64,000 nucleotides of DNA from Vombatus ursinus (GCF_900497805.2 NW_020946557.1:7967911-8031910), one strand, 5' to 3'. Positions 10,646-22,499 are shown, counted from the stretch's first letter. Made by a program: numbers and translations. The notes: generated from the sequence alone by a model not told the origin.

Positions 10646-11254
10646 AAAGTTCTGAAACAGAACGCTGCCTTCTCAATCTGTACACAACTTTAACAATATG
10701 ATTCATTGCTGCTGCCTTTCCTGAATCCTAGCTTATAAATAGCTAGAAGGTACTGAAGTTAGGTGATAATTATAATATTGCTGAACTCTATGCATTGCTG
10801 GGAGGGTCCAGATTATTGATTTATGATCTATCATGTGTGGAAAAGCTCATAAGACCTACATATTTCTCCAAGTATACCTCTTCTAGAGGCTAACCAGCTC
10901 TAAACACACAAATCTAGTATCTTTTGCTTTCTCTTGGTTTCTGCTTTGCTTCTCCAGCTGACTTAAATTATTCTTTACTCTGAGTGGATGGAATCCCTAT
11001 TAACCCTTCCCTTCCTTGTGCCTGACAGGGGAAGAAAAAGACCTTGGATCTGGGATAGTTCTTGACAAATCATAACTGATAGCTTCCTAAAAGTATAATT
11101 TGCATTATTTTTCTTACATTTTTCAATTCTGAAACCCATCTGCTGCCTCTTTATCTGTTATCATATCTAAGATCTTTCTATAGTTTACTTTTATAGGTAT
11201 GAGATTTTATCATCTGGAAGAATTGAGTATTATTTGAATTCAAATAAATTTTAA
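10646..11254. other. No recognisable gene or repeat
   Basis: Unique-looking AT-rich DNA. No coding exon or transposon was recognised. Confidence 0.5.
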
Positions 11255-12215
11255 AAGGCACAGATTTTGGGCAGAAAACTACAAAGACGAAAAGGAGACA
11301 GTCCCTGCTTTCAAGTAAGTTTCATTCTACTGGGAAGATATAACATGTATGCAACTAAATAAATACAAGTTATATAAAAAAATACAAAATAATTTTAGGT
11401 GTATAGTAATAACTGGGAGAATAGGAAAAACCTTAAAGGGAACTGGGGTTTTAAGGTAGAGATGAAGAGGGAAAGGATTCCAGACATGGGAGAGACTGTG
11501 TAAGGCATGAAGACATTAGATGGAGTGCCATATATGGGTAACATTGTGTAAGCCAGTTTGGCTGGACTATACAGAGCATAAAGGGTGTAAGGTGTAGTCA
11601 CTGGAAAAGTAAGATGGAACCAGACTGTGAAGATCTTTACCAAAAGGAAAAGTCTGTATTTTCTACTAGATACAACAGGCAAGCACTGGAGTTTCTTGAG
11701 AAGAGGACTGAAATGATTAGGTTTGTGCTTTAGGAATATAAATTTGGCAGCTGTGTGGAGGATGGATTGGAGAAGGGAGGGGTTAGATATAGAGAAAACT
11801 CAGTTAAGAGGCTATTAAATAATCCAGGTAAAGGATGATAGAGGTTTTGAAATAGATAAACAGATGGAAGAGAGGTTAACAGAGGCAAAATAGATAAGAA
11901 GGCAACTGAATGGATATGAAGAGGTTGGTAAGAATGAAGAGCTGACTTTAAGTTGGGAAGGTTCATGCTTTGAAGAATGGCGATACCCTCAGGAGAAAGA
12001 GGGATATGAGTAAGAAGAAAGGTATTGAGTTCAATGTTGAGTTTGACGTGCCTAGGTAGAGGTATCCTGTAGATAGCTGTAGTTCTGGAAGTGGTCCTCA
12101 GGAAAATGATGAGTGCTAGATATGCAGAATTGGGGAGTCATCTGCATAGGTATTATAGTTAAACCTATGAGAACTGGCCTATAGTTGAGAGAGAATAGGA
12201 GAGGTCGCTAGTCAG
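11255..12215 (-). repeat. L2 LINE, antisense, 3' half of the ORF plus 3'UTR
   Basis: The purine-rich plus strand carries the L2 antisense landmarks in order: 'gacagtccctgctttcaag' (3'UTR), 'ggattccagacatgggaga', 'tgtggaggatggattggag', 'gaggctattaaataatcc' and 'ttgggaaggttcatgctt'. Read on the minus strand these match the C-terminal reverse transcriptase region of L2. The reverse frames at 11395-11682 and 11730-11966 are pieces of that decayed ORF. Confidence 0.75.
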
Positions 12216-12826
12216 ATTCCAAACTTCGATATTTCACTCTCTTCTACTTCTTCAAGATAATTATCCTGCATTAGTATTCATATGTGAACAGTGTGCCTGT
12301 TGAAAGGGGAAGAAAAATATCTTTTGGGCATGAAGAAAAATTAATAAATCCATGTGTTAAGAAACAAAGTTTTTCCTTTAAAATTTGAGGAGAGACATAT
12401 ATTGTTAAGATAATTGGATAGAGAAGTACTACTCAAGTGAACATACTGAAAGACTTTGAGGGCAGTGAAATGATAGAGTCCACAGAGTATTGTATTGCTA
12501 AGATAATTTGCATGTGACTGTTTTTAGAGTTTGAGAGGTCCGAGTGAGCAAGTTAGGTCAAAGAGTGAGAATGGGGGCCATGCCATGTCTGGTCCACAGT
12601 GGGGGGAATCACCAAGGATTTATTGGGGGTAGCTATTTGCATTGGTAGGGGCCTATGAGAGAGATTGTTCATCTGGGATTTCTTGGATACCCTAAAGTCC
12701 CAGGGATCCACTAGAGGAAAAAACTTAAAATTTAAAGAAGAGTTTTCTGATGTATTTTTCCTTTTGCTAGCTAGACCATTTTCTGTGATGTAATTCTAAT
12801 TATATGAATATTTAAGTAGTATATGG
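12216..12826. other. No recognisable gene or repeat
   Basis: Unique-looking DNA without long frames or transposon landmarks. Confidence 0.5.
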
Positions 12827-13115
12827 GATTTAATAATAGCTACCATTTGTAATAGTAATAGCTAGCATTTATAATATTAATTTAGTGTTTTAAAGTTTGC
12901 AAAGCACTAATTTAGACTGAGTTCCAACATAGTAGTTTAGATTGAGAATTAGAAAAGACTTAAACCATCTAGTCCAACTTCTTTATGTTATAGATGAGGA
13001 AACTGTAGCCTTAAGAGGAAAAAGTGACTTACCTAAATTTATTCATACTTCTCAAAACAAAGATTAAAAACTAGGTCCTTTGACTCCAAATACAACATAC
13101 TTTGTACCACATTAA
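12827..13115 (-). repeat. MIR-type SINE fragments, antisense
   Basis: Two pieces: 'aatagctaccatttgtaat...gtttgcaaagcac' (12827-12912) and 'atagatgaggaaactgtag' with flanks (12935-13115). Confidence 0.6.
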
Positions 13116-13279
13116 ATCATTTTTGTTACGTTGGAAGTCCTTAGGGAATAAGAGTTGTACCTATTAATAACATTAATGTCATTTTGCCTTGCAAAAAACT
13201 GTGTGCAATTAGACAGTATTTTATTTTTGTTTTTGACAATGTTTCGAAAGAATGTCTTGAAGCAGCAATGAATTAACAC

Positions 13280-15590
13280 AACTTGATTTTCTTCCTAGAA
13301 ATCACATGACCTTTCCCCAAATCAATTATTTGCTTGTTCTTCATCATCCCACACTTACTGTTGAATCCCACCAGCTTGCCTGATGGGGAAATATGATTCA
13401 GTAATCTGTAATTTTCAAGGTCCCCTCTGGAAACTTTCTTATAAATGAAAATAACACAGGCAATCCACCAGTCCTTGCTTGGTGGCCATTTGTAATGACA
13501 GGTTATATATTTTGACTAAGAATTCCAGAATTTCACCTCAAATTCCTTTAAAACTCTGGGGTTATATTTATCAGTCTCTCATTTGCTGATTAGGGCTGTG
13601 ACATTGGGCACATTTACCATTTTTTGATCTAGTCTGTAGGTTCTGTCTGCTTCTAAAGATAATTTGGAAATCTGAGTCTATATATATATGTACACACATA
13701 TGTGTGTATCTTTTTATTTTTAACAATCATCAACAAATGCAAATATTCAATATGAAAAGAAGAAAAAGAAATGCATAAGAAATTGAACTTTTGTGAGGTA
13801 CAGCTTGTTTTAAAATTTTTTTATATTAAATTTTAACAAAGTAAACAAAGTAGCAATAAAATTGCTTTATTTGCCTGTCTCCTATACTTCCTATATTTTT
13901 TTTAAAAAGTTACTTAAAAAACTTTTGTGTATATCTCTCCATCTAAGAATGTACATCTCATTTTGTATCTCTGGTTGAGCACTTCTTGTCAAGAGATGGG
14001 AGGTATGTTTCATGATCAATCTTTTGAAGTCTCAGTTATTTGCTGCTTTGATCTGAGTTCTGAGATCTTTCAAAGGTATTTTCTTTCACTTGATTATGGC
14101 TACCATCAAGTATATCATACTCCCGGTTCTTCTCATTTCATTCTGCATCGGTTCATATAAGTCCACGCCTGTTTCTTCTTATGGTACAAAATATTATATT
14201 CACATACCACATTTTATTCAGTCAGTCTCCAAATGATGGGAAACTATTTTGTTGCCAGTGTGTTGTTATAATAAATGGAACCCCAGGGTTATTTTAATTT
14301 TTCACTTCTTTTATTAATTGGAGCATATTCTTTAACCATTTATCTACTGAAGAATGGTTCCTGTTCTATATCTTGGATATTAGATCTTTATCAACTAATG
14401 TCTTCTGTTAATTGTTCCCCTTCTAATCCTTAGTTCTTCAATGAAGACTGAGATGAAAACCAAATCAACACATATTTCATGAGTGTCTATTATTTACAAG
14501 TCTCTGTGTGAAGAATGCAAGGGATTAATTTGATTTCTCTCTCTGTCTCTCTCTGTCTCTCTCCCTCCCTCTCCCTCCACCCCTCCCTACCTTCTCCCCT
14601 TCCTCCCTGCCCCATTCTTTTTCCTCCAAATGTATCTTTTGCTTCACAGTCTCCAAATCATCTCAATGATTTTATGGCTGGCTTCCTCTTTTTTTATATG
14701 TTAAAGAATTTTCCATAAGTCCCTTCAAAGTAAGCCTTGATTTTATTTTTCTTGCTTACTGCCTTTCTCACCTCACCCTTGGTTGGGCTCAACTCTCCTT
14801 CCCTGGACTATTCTCCTTTTTTGGGGGGGTGGGGAGGTATGCCTTCTTTTCTACAATAGTTTTTTATTTTATTATTTTGTTTTTCTTTGCCAGTTAGATA
14901 TTCAAAGTTATTCCTTGCTTACTATCCCCCTTCTTAGGGCTTCTCCCTAAGGCATGGCTTTTTCTTTGGCACATATTAATTCTGGGCTCCTAGTAAGGTT
15001 ATTTTAAAATAGTCTTCAGGTTTTTTCCAAGTGGTTTATTCATTAAACTATTTCTTCCATTTCCCCCTTAATGCCTACAGTTTTTCATGGTTTTCCTTTC
15101 TAAAATTGAATAACTGTGTGACAAATCCCTTTAACTTCCCTGTGAAAATGTTGAACTTAATTGTATTATTATCATTTCTGCCTAGTGTTTTCCCCATATT
15201 CCCCTGCTTCCTGCTTCAGTTTCTGTCTTTCTCGGAATAAGCCTTGTTGATTTTTTTCCTCGTGGATTCTAAAAACTACTAGTTCTAAGAAGCAGTTGTT
15301 GGTCAATAACTTTAAACCATGCCCTTTCACATGCTATGAAGCAATAAATTATGTGTCAATAATGAAAGTCTCCATTGTTGCTACCTAATCAAATACTGTA
15401 GCCTCTTCAATCTCATTTAACTCTTCTACATGAGCTTCATTATCCTGGCCAGGTGGTATTGATGTAATACTACATTTGTATTATTTGTTTGAAATTTCCC
15501 TGGGCAGAGATTCAAAAATATTTCTTCTGATCAATATGATTTTTATACTGTTTATGTCACCAATGATGACTTGCACCTAAGAAGTGGTAT
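13280..15590 (-). repeat. CR1/L3-type LINE, antisense, broken by later insertions
   Basis: The antisense landmarks run in the order expected from reverse transcriptase to endonuclease as coordinates rise. Near 13420-13600 lie 'aaggtcccctctggaaac', 'ccaccagtccttgcttgg' and 'aaaactctggggttatatt'. Near 14640-14760 is a hydrophobic/lysine-poor spacer. Near 15330-15480 lie 'gaaagtctccattgttgct' and 'ccaggtggtattgatgtaat', matching the endonuclease region. An L1 fragment (about 13700-14435) and a CT-rich tract (14533-14625) interrupt it. Very old; no usable ORF. Confidence 0.55.
13700..14435 (-). repeat. Old L1 3' fragment, antisense
   Basis: It contains the L1 ORF2 C-terminal antisense landmarks: 'tctgcatcggttcatataag', 'ttcttatggtacaaaatatt', 'cagtctccaaatgatggg', 'ttatctactgaagaatgg' and 'tatcttggatattagatc'. 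Highly diverged. Confidence 0.55.
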
Positions 15591-15599
15591 TCATATTAA

Positions 15600-15728
15600 G
15601 TTGAGTTTGACAAGCATTTGTTAAACACCTACTCTGAGCAGAATGCTGTGCTGTAGGCACTGGGGATTTAAAAACTGAAAACCATCCTTGCCTTGAGAAG
15701 CTTACATTTGACTGGGAAATGTCTGGGG
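15600..15728 (-). repeat. L2/L3 3' tail, antisense
   Basis: It contains 'acaagcatttgttaaacacc', 'gcactggggatttaaaaac' and 'gagaagcttacatttgac'. Confidence 0.6.
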
Positions 15729-15744
15729 GGAAAAGAGGTGGACT

Positions 15745-15965
15745 GATTATGTATCAAGAGTATCTACCTATACAGGTATAGATGGATAATCTGAGTCCTG
15801 CATTGGTATCCATAGATATAAAAAAAAAACTAGAGAAAGATCTGTAGCATATGCATTGGATCCCTTGCTGAGGATTGATGGGAAGACGTGGACAAGCTTC
15901 ATACAGCTTAAGATGTGGAAGGATTGTGATCTAGGCTGTTGGAAGCAGTACCAGTATTAGTAGAA
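15745..15965 (+). repeat. Possible RTE LINE 3' fragment
   Basis: The 'gggaagacgtggacaagctt' block near 15880 resembles the 'gggaagacatggacaagtc' block of the RTE tail at 5670. No other support. Confidence 0.3.
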
Positions 15966-16041
15966 GTACGAATCCATTGAAGTGCTCGAATTCATTTTAT
16001 GTTTTTCCTCAGATACAATGTGTTAGTCTATTCCCATATAG

Positions 16042-16290
16042 CTATGGGTGCTACAGTCACCAGAGTGCTGGACCTGGAGTCAGGAACTCCAGAGTTTAAA
16101 TCTGGCCTCAGATACATTCTGCTTGTGTAACTCAGAGAAAGTAATTTGACCTCTCTGTGCTTCAGTTCATGTGTAAAAAGGGAATAATAGCACTTACCTC
16201 CCAGGGTTGTTGTGAAGATAAAATGAGATATTTGTAAAGTGTTTTACAAATCTTAAAGCTCTATATAAATACTAACTCTTATTATGATCA
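16042..16290 (+). repeat. THER1/MIR-core SINE
   Basis: Head 'cagagtgctggacctggag', 'aaatctggcctcagataca', then 'cacttacctcccagggttg' and a 'tattatgatcattgttgttg' tail. Confidence 0.75.
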
Positions 16291-16333
16291 TTGTTGTTGT
16301 TGTTATATGAATGTCCCAATCCTCATGATGGAA

Positions 16334-16512
16334 CAGGAGTCCTTAAACTTTTTGTTTCATAGACCCTTTTGGCAGTATGTTGAAGCCCATGGACTCTTCA
16401 GAACAATGTTTTTATGTTTATAAAAGTAAATACACAGGATTACAAAGGTGACCAATTCTATACAGTCACCAAAACACTTTAAAAATGTTAGTCCCAAGGT
16501 TAAGAACTCATA
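16334..16512 (+). mobile_element. hAT-like MITE ('caggnnttcttaaac' family), copy 1
   Basis: The start CAGGAGTCCTTAAACTTTTT and end GGTTAAGAACTC form imperfect terminal inverted repeats. The inside matches the copy at 40241-40432 ('catagacccttttggca', 'atgttgaagcccatggac', 'gattacaaagg'). Non-autonomous, no transposase. Confidence 0.65.
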
Positions 16513-16914
16513 AAATAGAATTTCTAGCCTTTAAATATAATTATCTTCATTCTATCAAGTCTTTAAGATGCTGATTATAACAGGATCCTACATTGACTCT
16601 AGGGATATAACCTGCCTATAAGGAGAAACAATGGATCTTGGGATAAATGAATATTTTTAAAATTTAAGAAAGACATCATAATGGGAAAAAGCGAATATGG
16701 TAATAACAATTCCATTAATATTGGGGAAAGATAGGATGTTTTCTGAAAGAAAACGAAATGTTCCAACAAATGATCTTAAAAATACCACTTCCACTCAACA
16801 GTCTGTCATTGCCAAGTGGGTTTTTAGAAGTACCAATGTGTATGGATGTGTCTGTGTGTTTATTCAATTATTACCATTCCATACAATAGCCTTGAGTAGT
16901 CAGTGAAATAAATC
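16513..16914. other. No recognisable gene or repeat
   Basis: Unique-looking DNA. The short frame at 16697-16906 has no recognisable domain. Confidence 0.45.
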
Positions 16915-17560
16915 TTTTATTCTTTACAGCTCTAACTGTTAAAGAATTGCATGTCTTAGCTGTGAATTTTGAGACACAATCCAGAAAAAGAGGGAAGTCA
17001 GAGGGTAGAGTGTCAAAAGCTGACAGCCTCTATCATTTCCATTTTTTCTCCACTTATTCCTGGAGGGAGGACAAATATCTTAGGGAGAAAATAGATAAAA
17101 CAATATTTTTATTTTCTTGTGAGCTTAGGTTAAATGAAAAAATCTTAATATATTCATGCTCAAAAGTTTTAAAGAGCTTTGTGCCTTCCTTCCTCTTAAC
17201 CATAGATAGAACAAATAGCTAGTGCATAAAATAATATTCTCTGATATTACCTTCTACAACCTTAAGCAAAACAGTTATTGAGTTATTGTCTTTGATGAAC
17301 AATTCTAATTCTGTACAGGTTGTTGTGGGAATGATGCATCCCAACAGTACAAGCTGGGAGGGGGAGGAAATAACCTTATACAAAGTAGCCCAGAAAATGT
17401 CCTCCAGTGCTTCCCCTAAAATATAGTATTTGTTTTCAGAGAGACCTTCTGTTTGTTAACTCATATGCTTCTGTTAGGAATGCAGAGCACAAAGCCATGA
17501 ATATTCAGTGGTTTGAAAATAATTTGGCATTGGCATGTCATTGTAGTCTCTAAAACATTA
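16915..17560. promoter_or_regulatory. Repeat-poor island, candidate conserved non-coding element
   Basis: Contains 'tagctgtgaattttgagac', 'ctgacagcctctatcatttc', 'caacagtacaagctgggag' and 'gccatgaatattcagtgg' in non-repetitive DNA. Plain unique sequence with no exon structure; regulatory role is inference only. Confidence 0.25.
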
Positions 17561-17564
17561 ATTC

Positions 17565-17597
17565 TATGGCTTGTCATAGAATATGGCTTGTCATAGA
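17565..17597. repeat. Short tandem duplication, 17-bp period
   Basis: TATGGCTTGTCATAGA occurs twice (17565-17580 and 17582-17597). Confidence 0.9.
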
Positions 17598-18029
17598 CTA
17601 TGTCTATTCAGAACCTAACCATTAAGTCATTCAGTCAAAGGGATCAAGCATTTCAGAAAAAAAAAAGACGCTGAAAGAAAATCTAGTCAATTTCTTAAAA
17701 AAAACCAATATTACTTGCTGTAATATTATTGTTGTTTTATTGTTGAAGTTATCATTGTTGTTGTTGTAGGGTAGATGGGTAGTAGAATTAAAGGCAGGCC
17801 CTGTCAGAGATTCTTCTGCCATTCTACCTTGATGTCCCTTACCTTAAATCTTCAATTCCTGTTTCTAGTGGCTGAGAGGTGTGTTAGATTCTCTTCATCT
17901 CTATGGCTTTTCTGAGTTTTGGGGGCTCAATGAGTAGGGCTGATCTGAAGTACAGGGTAGTAAGTCATCTGATAAACATAGATATTTGACCCCAGATGCA
18001 TATATAATAAAAGATCATTTCCAGAGGAA
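17598..18029. other. No recognisable gene or repeat
   Basis: Includes a simple TTGTTG-rich stretch near 17730-17765. The reverse frame at 17631-17822 is low-complexity and not a gene. Confidence 0.4.
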
Positions 18030-18526
18030 GAGAGTATTAATAATGGGGATAAGGAAAAGCATTCTGTAGGAATTGGCATGTGAACTGTGGCTTTAAGGAA
18101 ACTAGAATCTCTTATACAAAATGCACAGAGGAAGGAGATGGAATGGCATGTATTAGGAATAGCTAGCAGACTAGTTTGACTGGGTTGGAGTGCAGGAAAA
18201 GGGAGTAAGGTGAAATAAATCTAGAGAAGTGGGTAGGAGCCAGATTTGGAGGCTCTTAAATGTCAATCTGAGGATTCTGAATTTTATCCTACAGATAAGA
18301 CAGAACCATTGAAGGTTTTTGAGTAGGGGGATGGATGTATGATGGTCAGATCTATGTTTTAGTGGAGAATGGATTGGAGAGAGAAGAGATTAGAGATAGA
18401 GGGCCCAAGGAGAAGGGTATACAAGAGATAATGAAGATCTTAAGTAGGGTAGAAGCTGTGGGAGTGGTGAGAAAGAGGTACATGTGAGAGATATTGTAAA
18501 TGTAGAATTGGCTAGGCTCAATTGTA

Positions 18527-18765
18527 GCAGCAGCTGATGGTGCAGTGGATAGAGAGTTGGACCTGGAATCAGGAAGTCCTGAGTTCAAATCCAGCCTCAG
18601 ACACTAGCTTTGTGACCCTGGGTAAGTCACTTAACCTCTGTCTGCCCCAGTTTCCTCAATTGTAAAATGAGGATAATAACAGCACCTATCTTGCATGGTT
18701 GTTGTGAGGATCAAATGAGATAACATTTATGTAATAATAAAAATGGCTTAGTATGGTGCCTCTAT
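18527..18765 (+). repeat. THER1/MIR-core SINE
   Basis: Head 'gctgatggtgcagtggata', B-box-like GAGTTCAAATCC, core 'taagtcacttaacctctg', tail 'tatgtaataataaaaatgg'. Confidence 0.8.
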
Positions 18766-18769
18766 ATAC

Positions 18770-18930
18770 ACAAATGTGTGTGTGTATATGTATACATGTA
18801 TGTGTATATATATGCCCATATACACACATATTTGTGTATAGGTATATGTATGTATGTATACACAAATATATGCATAACTATATACATATATATGTATGTA
18901 TGTGTGTGTATTCATTTATTTAGCACATAT
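18770..18930. repeat. TG/TA/TATG short-tandem tract
   Basis: Alternating purine-pyrimidine tract (TGTGTGTATA, TATGTATG). The Tyr/Val/Cys-rich frame at 18778-18993 is an artefact of it. Confidence 0.9.
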
Positions 18931-18961
18931 ATAAATGTCTCATTCTCTTCCCATCTTCCTT

Positions 18962-19106
18962 TTTTGGGGGGTGAAGCAATCGGGGTTAAGTGACTTGCCC
19001 AGGGTCACATAGCTAGTAGGTTTCAAGTGTCTGAGGCCAGATTTGAACTCAGGTCCTCCTGACTCCAAGGCCAGAGATCTATCTACTGCACCATCTAGCT
19101 TCATCC
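18962..19106 (-). repeat. WSINE1-like SINE, antisense
   Basis: It contains 'ggggttaagtgacttgccc', 'gaactcaggtcctcctgac' and 'ctactgcaccatctagctt'. Confidence 0.85.
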
Positions 19107-19295
19107 CCATCTCCCTCTTAACAACCAATTGGATATATGGGGTAGGAGGGAGAAGAAAGAATCAAGGATGACTCTAAGGTTACATATCTCAGTGATTATA
19201 AGGTCTGTGTTGCCATCAATGGAAATGGGAAACCTTGGCTTTTGAGAGAAAAGATAATCCATTGTAAACATAGTCTAACATATTTACAGCTGGAA

Positions 19296-19460
19296 GTCAA
19301 GTCAGATCAACAAGCATTTATTAAAGCTCTTACTATGTGCCAGGAGTTGTATTAAACACAGGGGATACAAATAAAACAAAAAGAAAGTCCATGTCCTCAA
19401 GGACATTCTTATGGGGAAGATACCAGATGAAAGGAAACTGAAAAATGTACGTGAGGGGAG
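19296..19460 (-). repeat. L2/L3-type tail, antisense
   Basis: It contains 'atcaacaagcatttattaaa', 'ctatgtgccaggagttgta' and 'ctcaaggacattcttatgg'. Confidence 0.65.
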
Positions 19461-19624
19461 GCTCCCCTAAAGAGGCATGTAGAGAAAGAAGCCTAGAAAG
19501 TCATGAAGCTTAGCCCAAAGAGGGATGAAGGAGTTAACATTTCTGGCCTGGAGACCCTTCCTTAAAATGAGGTGGGGGGGGGGAAAGGCTGGAGACTGGA
19601 AGCAAAAATAACTTCCAGGAAGGG

Positions 19625-19797
19625 ACCCTAAAAGTCATCAAGACTAACTCATTTTGACCAAGGAGGAAACTGAGGCTCACAGAGATTAAGTGATCCCTTC
19701 AGTGTTATATAACTAGTAAACGTCTGAGACAGAATTCAAACTCATGTCTTCCTGACAAGTACAATGCTGTCTCCATTTCACTACCTAACTACCTTAA
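19625..19797 (-). repeat. MIR-type SINE, antisense
   Basis: It contains 'aggaggaaactgaggctcac' and 'actcatgtcttcctgacaa'. Confidence 0.65.
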
Positions 19798-20364
19798 ATG
19801 TTGATTTTGAAATCCCATTGGGAATCCAACTAGAGATACTCAGAAAGCAAATTCGTCATATGAGACTGGGATTTAAGATAAAGGTTAGAGCTGGATGTTT
19901 AGATTTAAGTGTTACATAAAAGTGATAATTGAACCCATGAGATCCGATTATAACACAAGGGAGAGAGTCTAGAGAGAGAAGTGAACAGGGCCCAAGGTAG
20001 AGCTTTGGAGGAAACTCACATTTATTGGGTAGGAGGAAAATGGTGATTAAGTGAAAAAGCCTGAGAAATAGTAGTCAGGTAGAAAAAAAAATGAGAAAGA
20101 GCAGTGTCATGGATGGTAAAAGAAAAGAGAATATCCAGGAGGAGAAAGTGTTCAATAGGAGCAAAAGTTGCAGAGAGGTTAAGAAGGTTAAGTAGTGAGA
20201 AAGATCATTGTATTATAGATATAAAAAATATCTTTGGTAACATTAGAGCAGTTTAACTAAAGTTGAGTCAGTAGGCACATAGAGAAGTGAATGAGAGGTA
20301 AGTAAATGGACACAATGAATATATATGTAGTCCTTTATGAATTTGGCTATGAAAAGGAGAAGAG

Positions 20365-20786
20365 ATTTTGTTGTTGTTATTCATTCCTTTTTTTTTGTGA
20401 GACAATTGGGTTAAGTGACTTGCCCAAGGTCACACAGCTAGTACGTGTCAAGTGTTTGGTCTGAGACCGAATTTAAACTCAGGTCCTCCTGACTTCAGGG
20501 TCAGTGCTCTATCCACTGTACCACCTAGCTGCCCCTTGTTATTCATTCCTTTCAGTTGCATCTGATTCTTTATGACCCTGTTTGGGGTTTTCTTGGCAAA
20601 GATCTGGAGTGTTTTGCCATTTCCTCTCTAGCTAGTTTTACAGATGAGGAAACTTAAGCAAACAGTGTTACATGACTTACCCATAGTCACACAGCTAGTA
20701 AGGGTCTGAGTCTGGATCTGAACTCAGGATGTCTCTTCTTGATTCCAAGCCCAATGCTCTATCCACTGTAGCATGTAGTTGCCCCA
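20365..20786 (-). repeat. MAR1-like SINE, antisense, split by a WSINE1
   Basis: The MAR1 antisense pattern starts 'ttgttgttattcattcctt', is interrupted at 20391-20535, then resumes with 'ggggttttcttggcaaaga', 'tttacagatgaggaaactta' and the head 'tatccactgtagcatgtag'. Confidence 0.85.
20391..20535 (-). repeat. WSINE1-like SINE nested in MAR1, 17-bp target duplication
   Basis: A full WSINE1 antisense body ('gggttaagtgacttgccc' to 'ccacctagctgcccc'). It is flanked by a perfect 17-bp direct repeat TTGTTATTCATTCCTTT (20374-20390 and 20536-20552), the mark of L1-type insertion. Confidence 0.92.
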
Positions 20787-21519
20787 GAAGAGAATTAAAA
20801 CAATCTTAAATATCAGGGTCAAGTGAAGATCTTATTTTTTTTTAAAGGAATGGAGAGACTTGAACATGTGTATAGATGTTGAAAGAGCTGGTGAATAATG
20901 AGAAATTGATCATCAGGGAAAGGGAGAGAATGATCAAGGAGGCAAGCTTTTAAATGAAGTAGGAAGTAGGAAGTAGGAAGGGATATTATCGTACTAGATA
21001 CCAGAGGTTGGCAAGTGGAAGGTTTTTTTAGCTTTGGTAAGGAGGAAGCTCACTTCTTGATCAGAAGCTGGAACAAAGGAGGAGAGAAAAGTAGGGTTTT
21101 CATGAATAAGAGAGAGAAGAGAGAGCTCACAAGAAATAGCCTCTATTTTCTCAATAAGGCAAAAGAGGTCCTCTGAAGAGGTAAGATAGGAGGTGCAAGG
21201 AGAGAAGAAGTTGGAAATGATTGCTGGGGAGTGTGTGACAGAGAGAAAATCAAGAAAGAATAAAAGTATTACTGTGTAGCAGTGAATGCCAAGTTGAGAT
21301 TAGATATCAAATTTGTAATGAAAGCAATTATCACTATTGCGTAACTTTCTTCAGCATGTGAATTGGAATAAAGGAAGTAGATAAGTGGGGGAGTGACATA
21401 GAGTCGGGGTTTAGCAAGGTATGGCTGGTGATAAGACAAATCAAGGATGAGGACAAATCAATTAAATCAAGACTCTGAAGGAGAGATAATACAAGAAGGA
21501 AGTATGGATGGAAGGGAGA

Positions 21520-21772
21520 TTTGTTGAGTTGTTTCAGTCCTGCCTGACTCTTTGTGATCCCATTTGGGGTTTTCTTGGCAAAGATATTGGAGTGGTTTGC
21601 AGTTTCCTTCTTTTGCTCATTTTATAGAAGAGGAAACTGAGGCAAACAGGGTTAAGTGATTTGGCCGGGGTCATATAGCTAGTAAGTTTCTAAGGTCAGA
21701 TTTGAACTCAGGAAGATGAGTGTTCCTGACTCCAGGCCTGGCATTCCATCTACTGCACCATCCAGTTGTTTC
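21520..21772 (-). repeat. MAR1-like SINE, antisense
   Basis: Complete pattern: 'ttgagttgtttcagtcctg', 'ggggttttcttggcaaaga', 'ggaaactgaggcaaacagg', and the head 'tctactgcaccatccagtt'. Confidence 0.85.
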
Positions 21773-21799
21773 AAGAATAGAAGAGGGAAAAGGGAAGGA

Positions 21800-22060
21800 A
21801 ATAAGGATTCATTTAGCATCTAATATATGCCAGGCACTGTGCTAAGTGCTTTTCAAATATTCTCTCTTTTGATCTTCATACACAACAGCCCTGTAAGTTA
21901 TGTGCTATTATTATCCCCATTTGAAAAAAAACCTGAGGTAAACAAAGGTTAAGTGACTTGCTCAAGGTTACAAAGTTATAAGTGTCTAAGGCCAGATTTG
22001 AACTTAGACCTCCTGGTTCCAGATACAATGTTATATCCACTGTATCACTTTGCTGTGTCA
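21800..22060 (-). repeat. MIR/THER1-type SINE, antisense
   Basis: It contains 'atgccaggcactgtgctaa', 'attattatccccatttgaa' and 'ggttaagtgacttgctcaa'. The frame at 21953-22171 is part of it. Confidence 0.75.
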
Positions 22061-22499
22061 GGGACTAGTGGCAATGGTAAAGAACAGTTTTATGTGTCAC
22101 AAGGAAGAAAGAGAGACACTGAGAGGAAAACACAAGTTGGTGACATTGCAATAGGGGAAGGAGAATCCTGAAAGAAAAGAACCATGGTGACAGATCCCAT
22201 AAGGTGGTTCCTATAGACCCCCATGCAAGTTGTAGGGGGGGAGGGGAACAATATGTTGACTCACAACCTGGGGCAAGGTCCCTCTCATCTTATTCTAGTT
22301 ATGGATCTGTCTATAATCAAGGCCCTCTTCTCTTCCCTATCCTCCACCCGAGGTGCTCTTAGGCTCAGGATCTGAGATGACTTAGAGTTAGTTTTTCACT
22401 TTGCAACTAATAGTTTTTATAATTTAAAGTAGCCCCACCCCTCCTCTCTCTGTGATTTCTCAATCTGGAATATCTTCCAGAGTTTATTGGGAATGGTTA
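22061..22499. other. No recognisable gene or repeat
   Basis: Unique-looking DNA without a coding signal. Confidence 0.45.

Larger units (their letters stand above)
18030..21515 (-). repeat. Long antisense L2 LINE with nested SINEs
   Basis: L2 antisense landmarks recur across nearly 3.5 kb: 'gtctggaggctcttaaatg'-type 3' ORF text near 18240, 'gaatggattggagagagaa' near 18366, 'atcaaggatgactctaagg' near 19161, 'cattgggaatccaactagag' near 19817, 'agtgttcaataggagcaaa' near 20148, and 'tgagaaattgatcatcagg' near 20899. Rising coordinates go from the C-terminal reverse transcriptase region toward the N-terminal part. Later insertions: a THER1 SINE (18527), a microsatellite (18770), a WSINE1 (18962), an L2/L3 tail (19296), a MIR (19625), and a MAR1 split by a WSINE1 (20365). 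About 2.3 kb of L2 sequence remains, long for such an old family. Confidence 0.65.
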
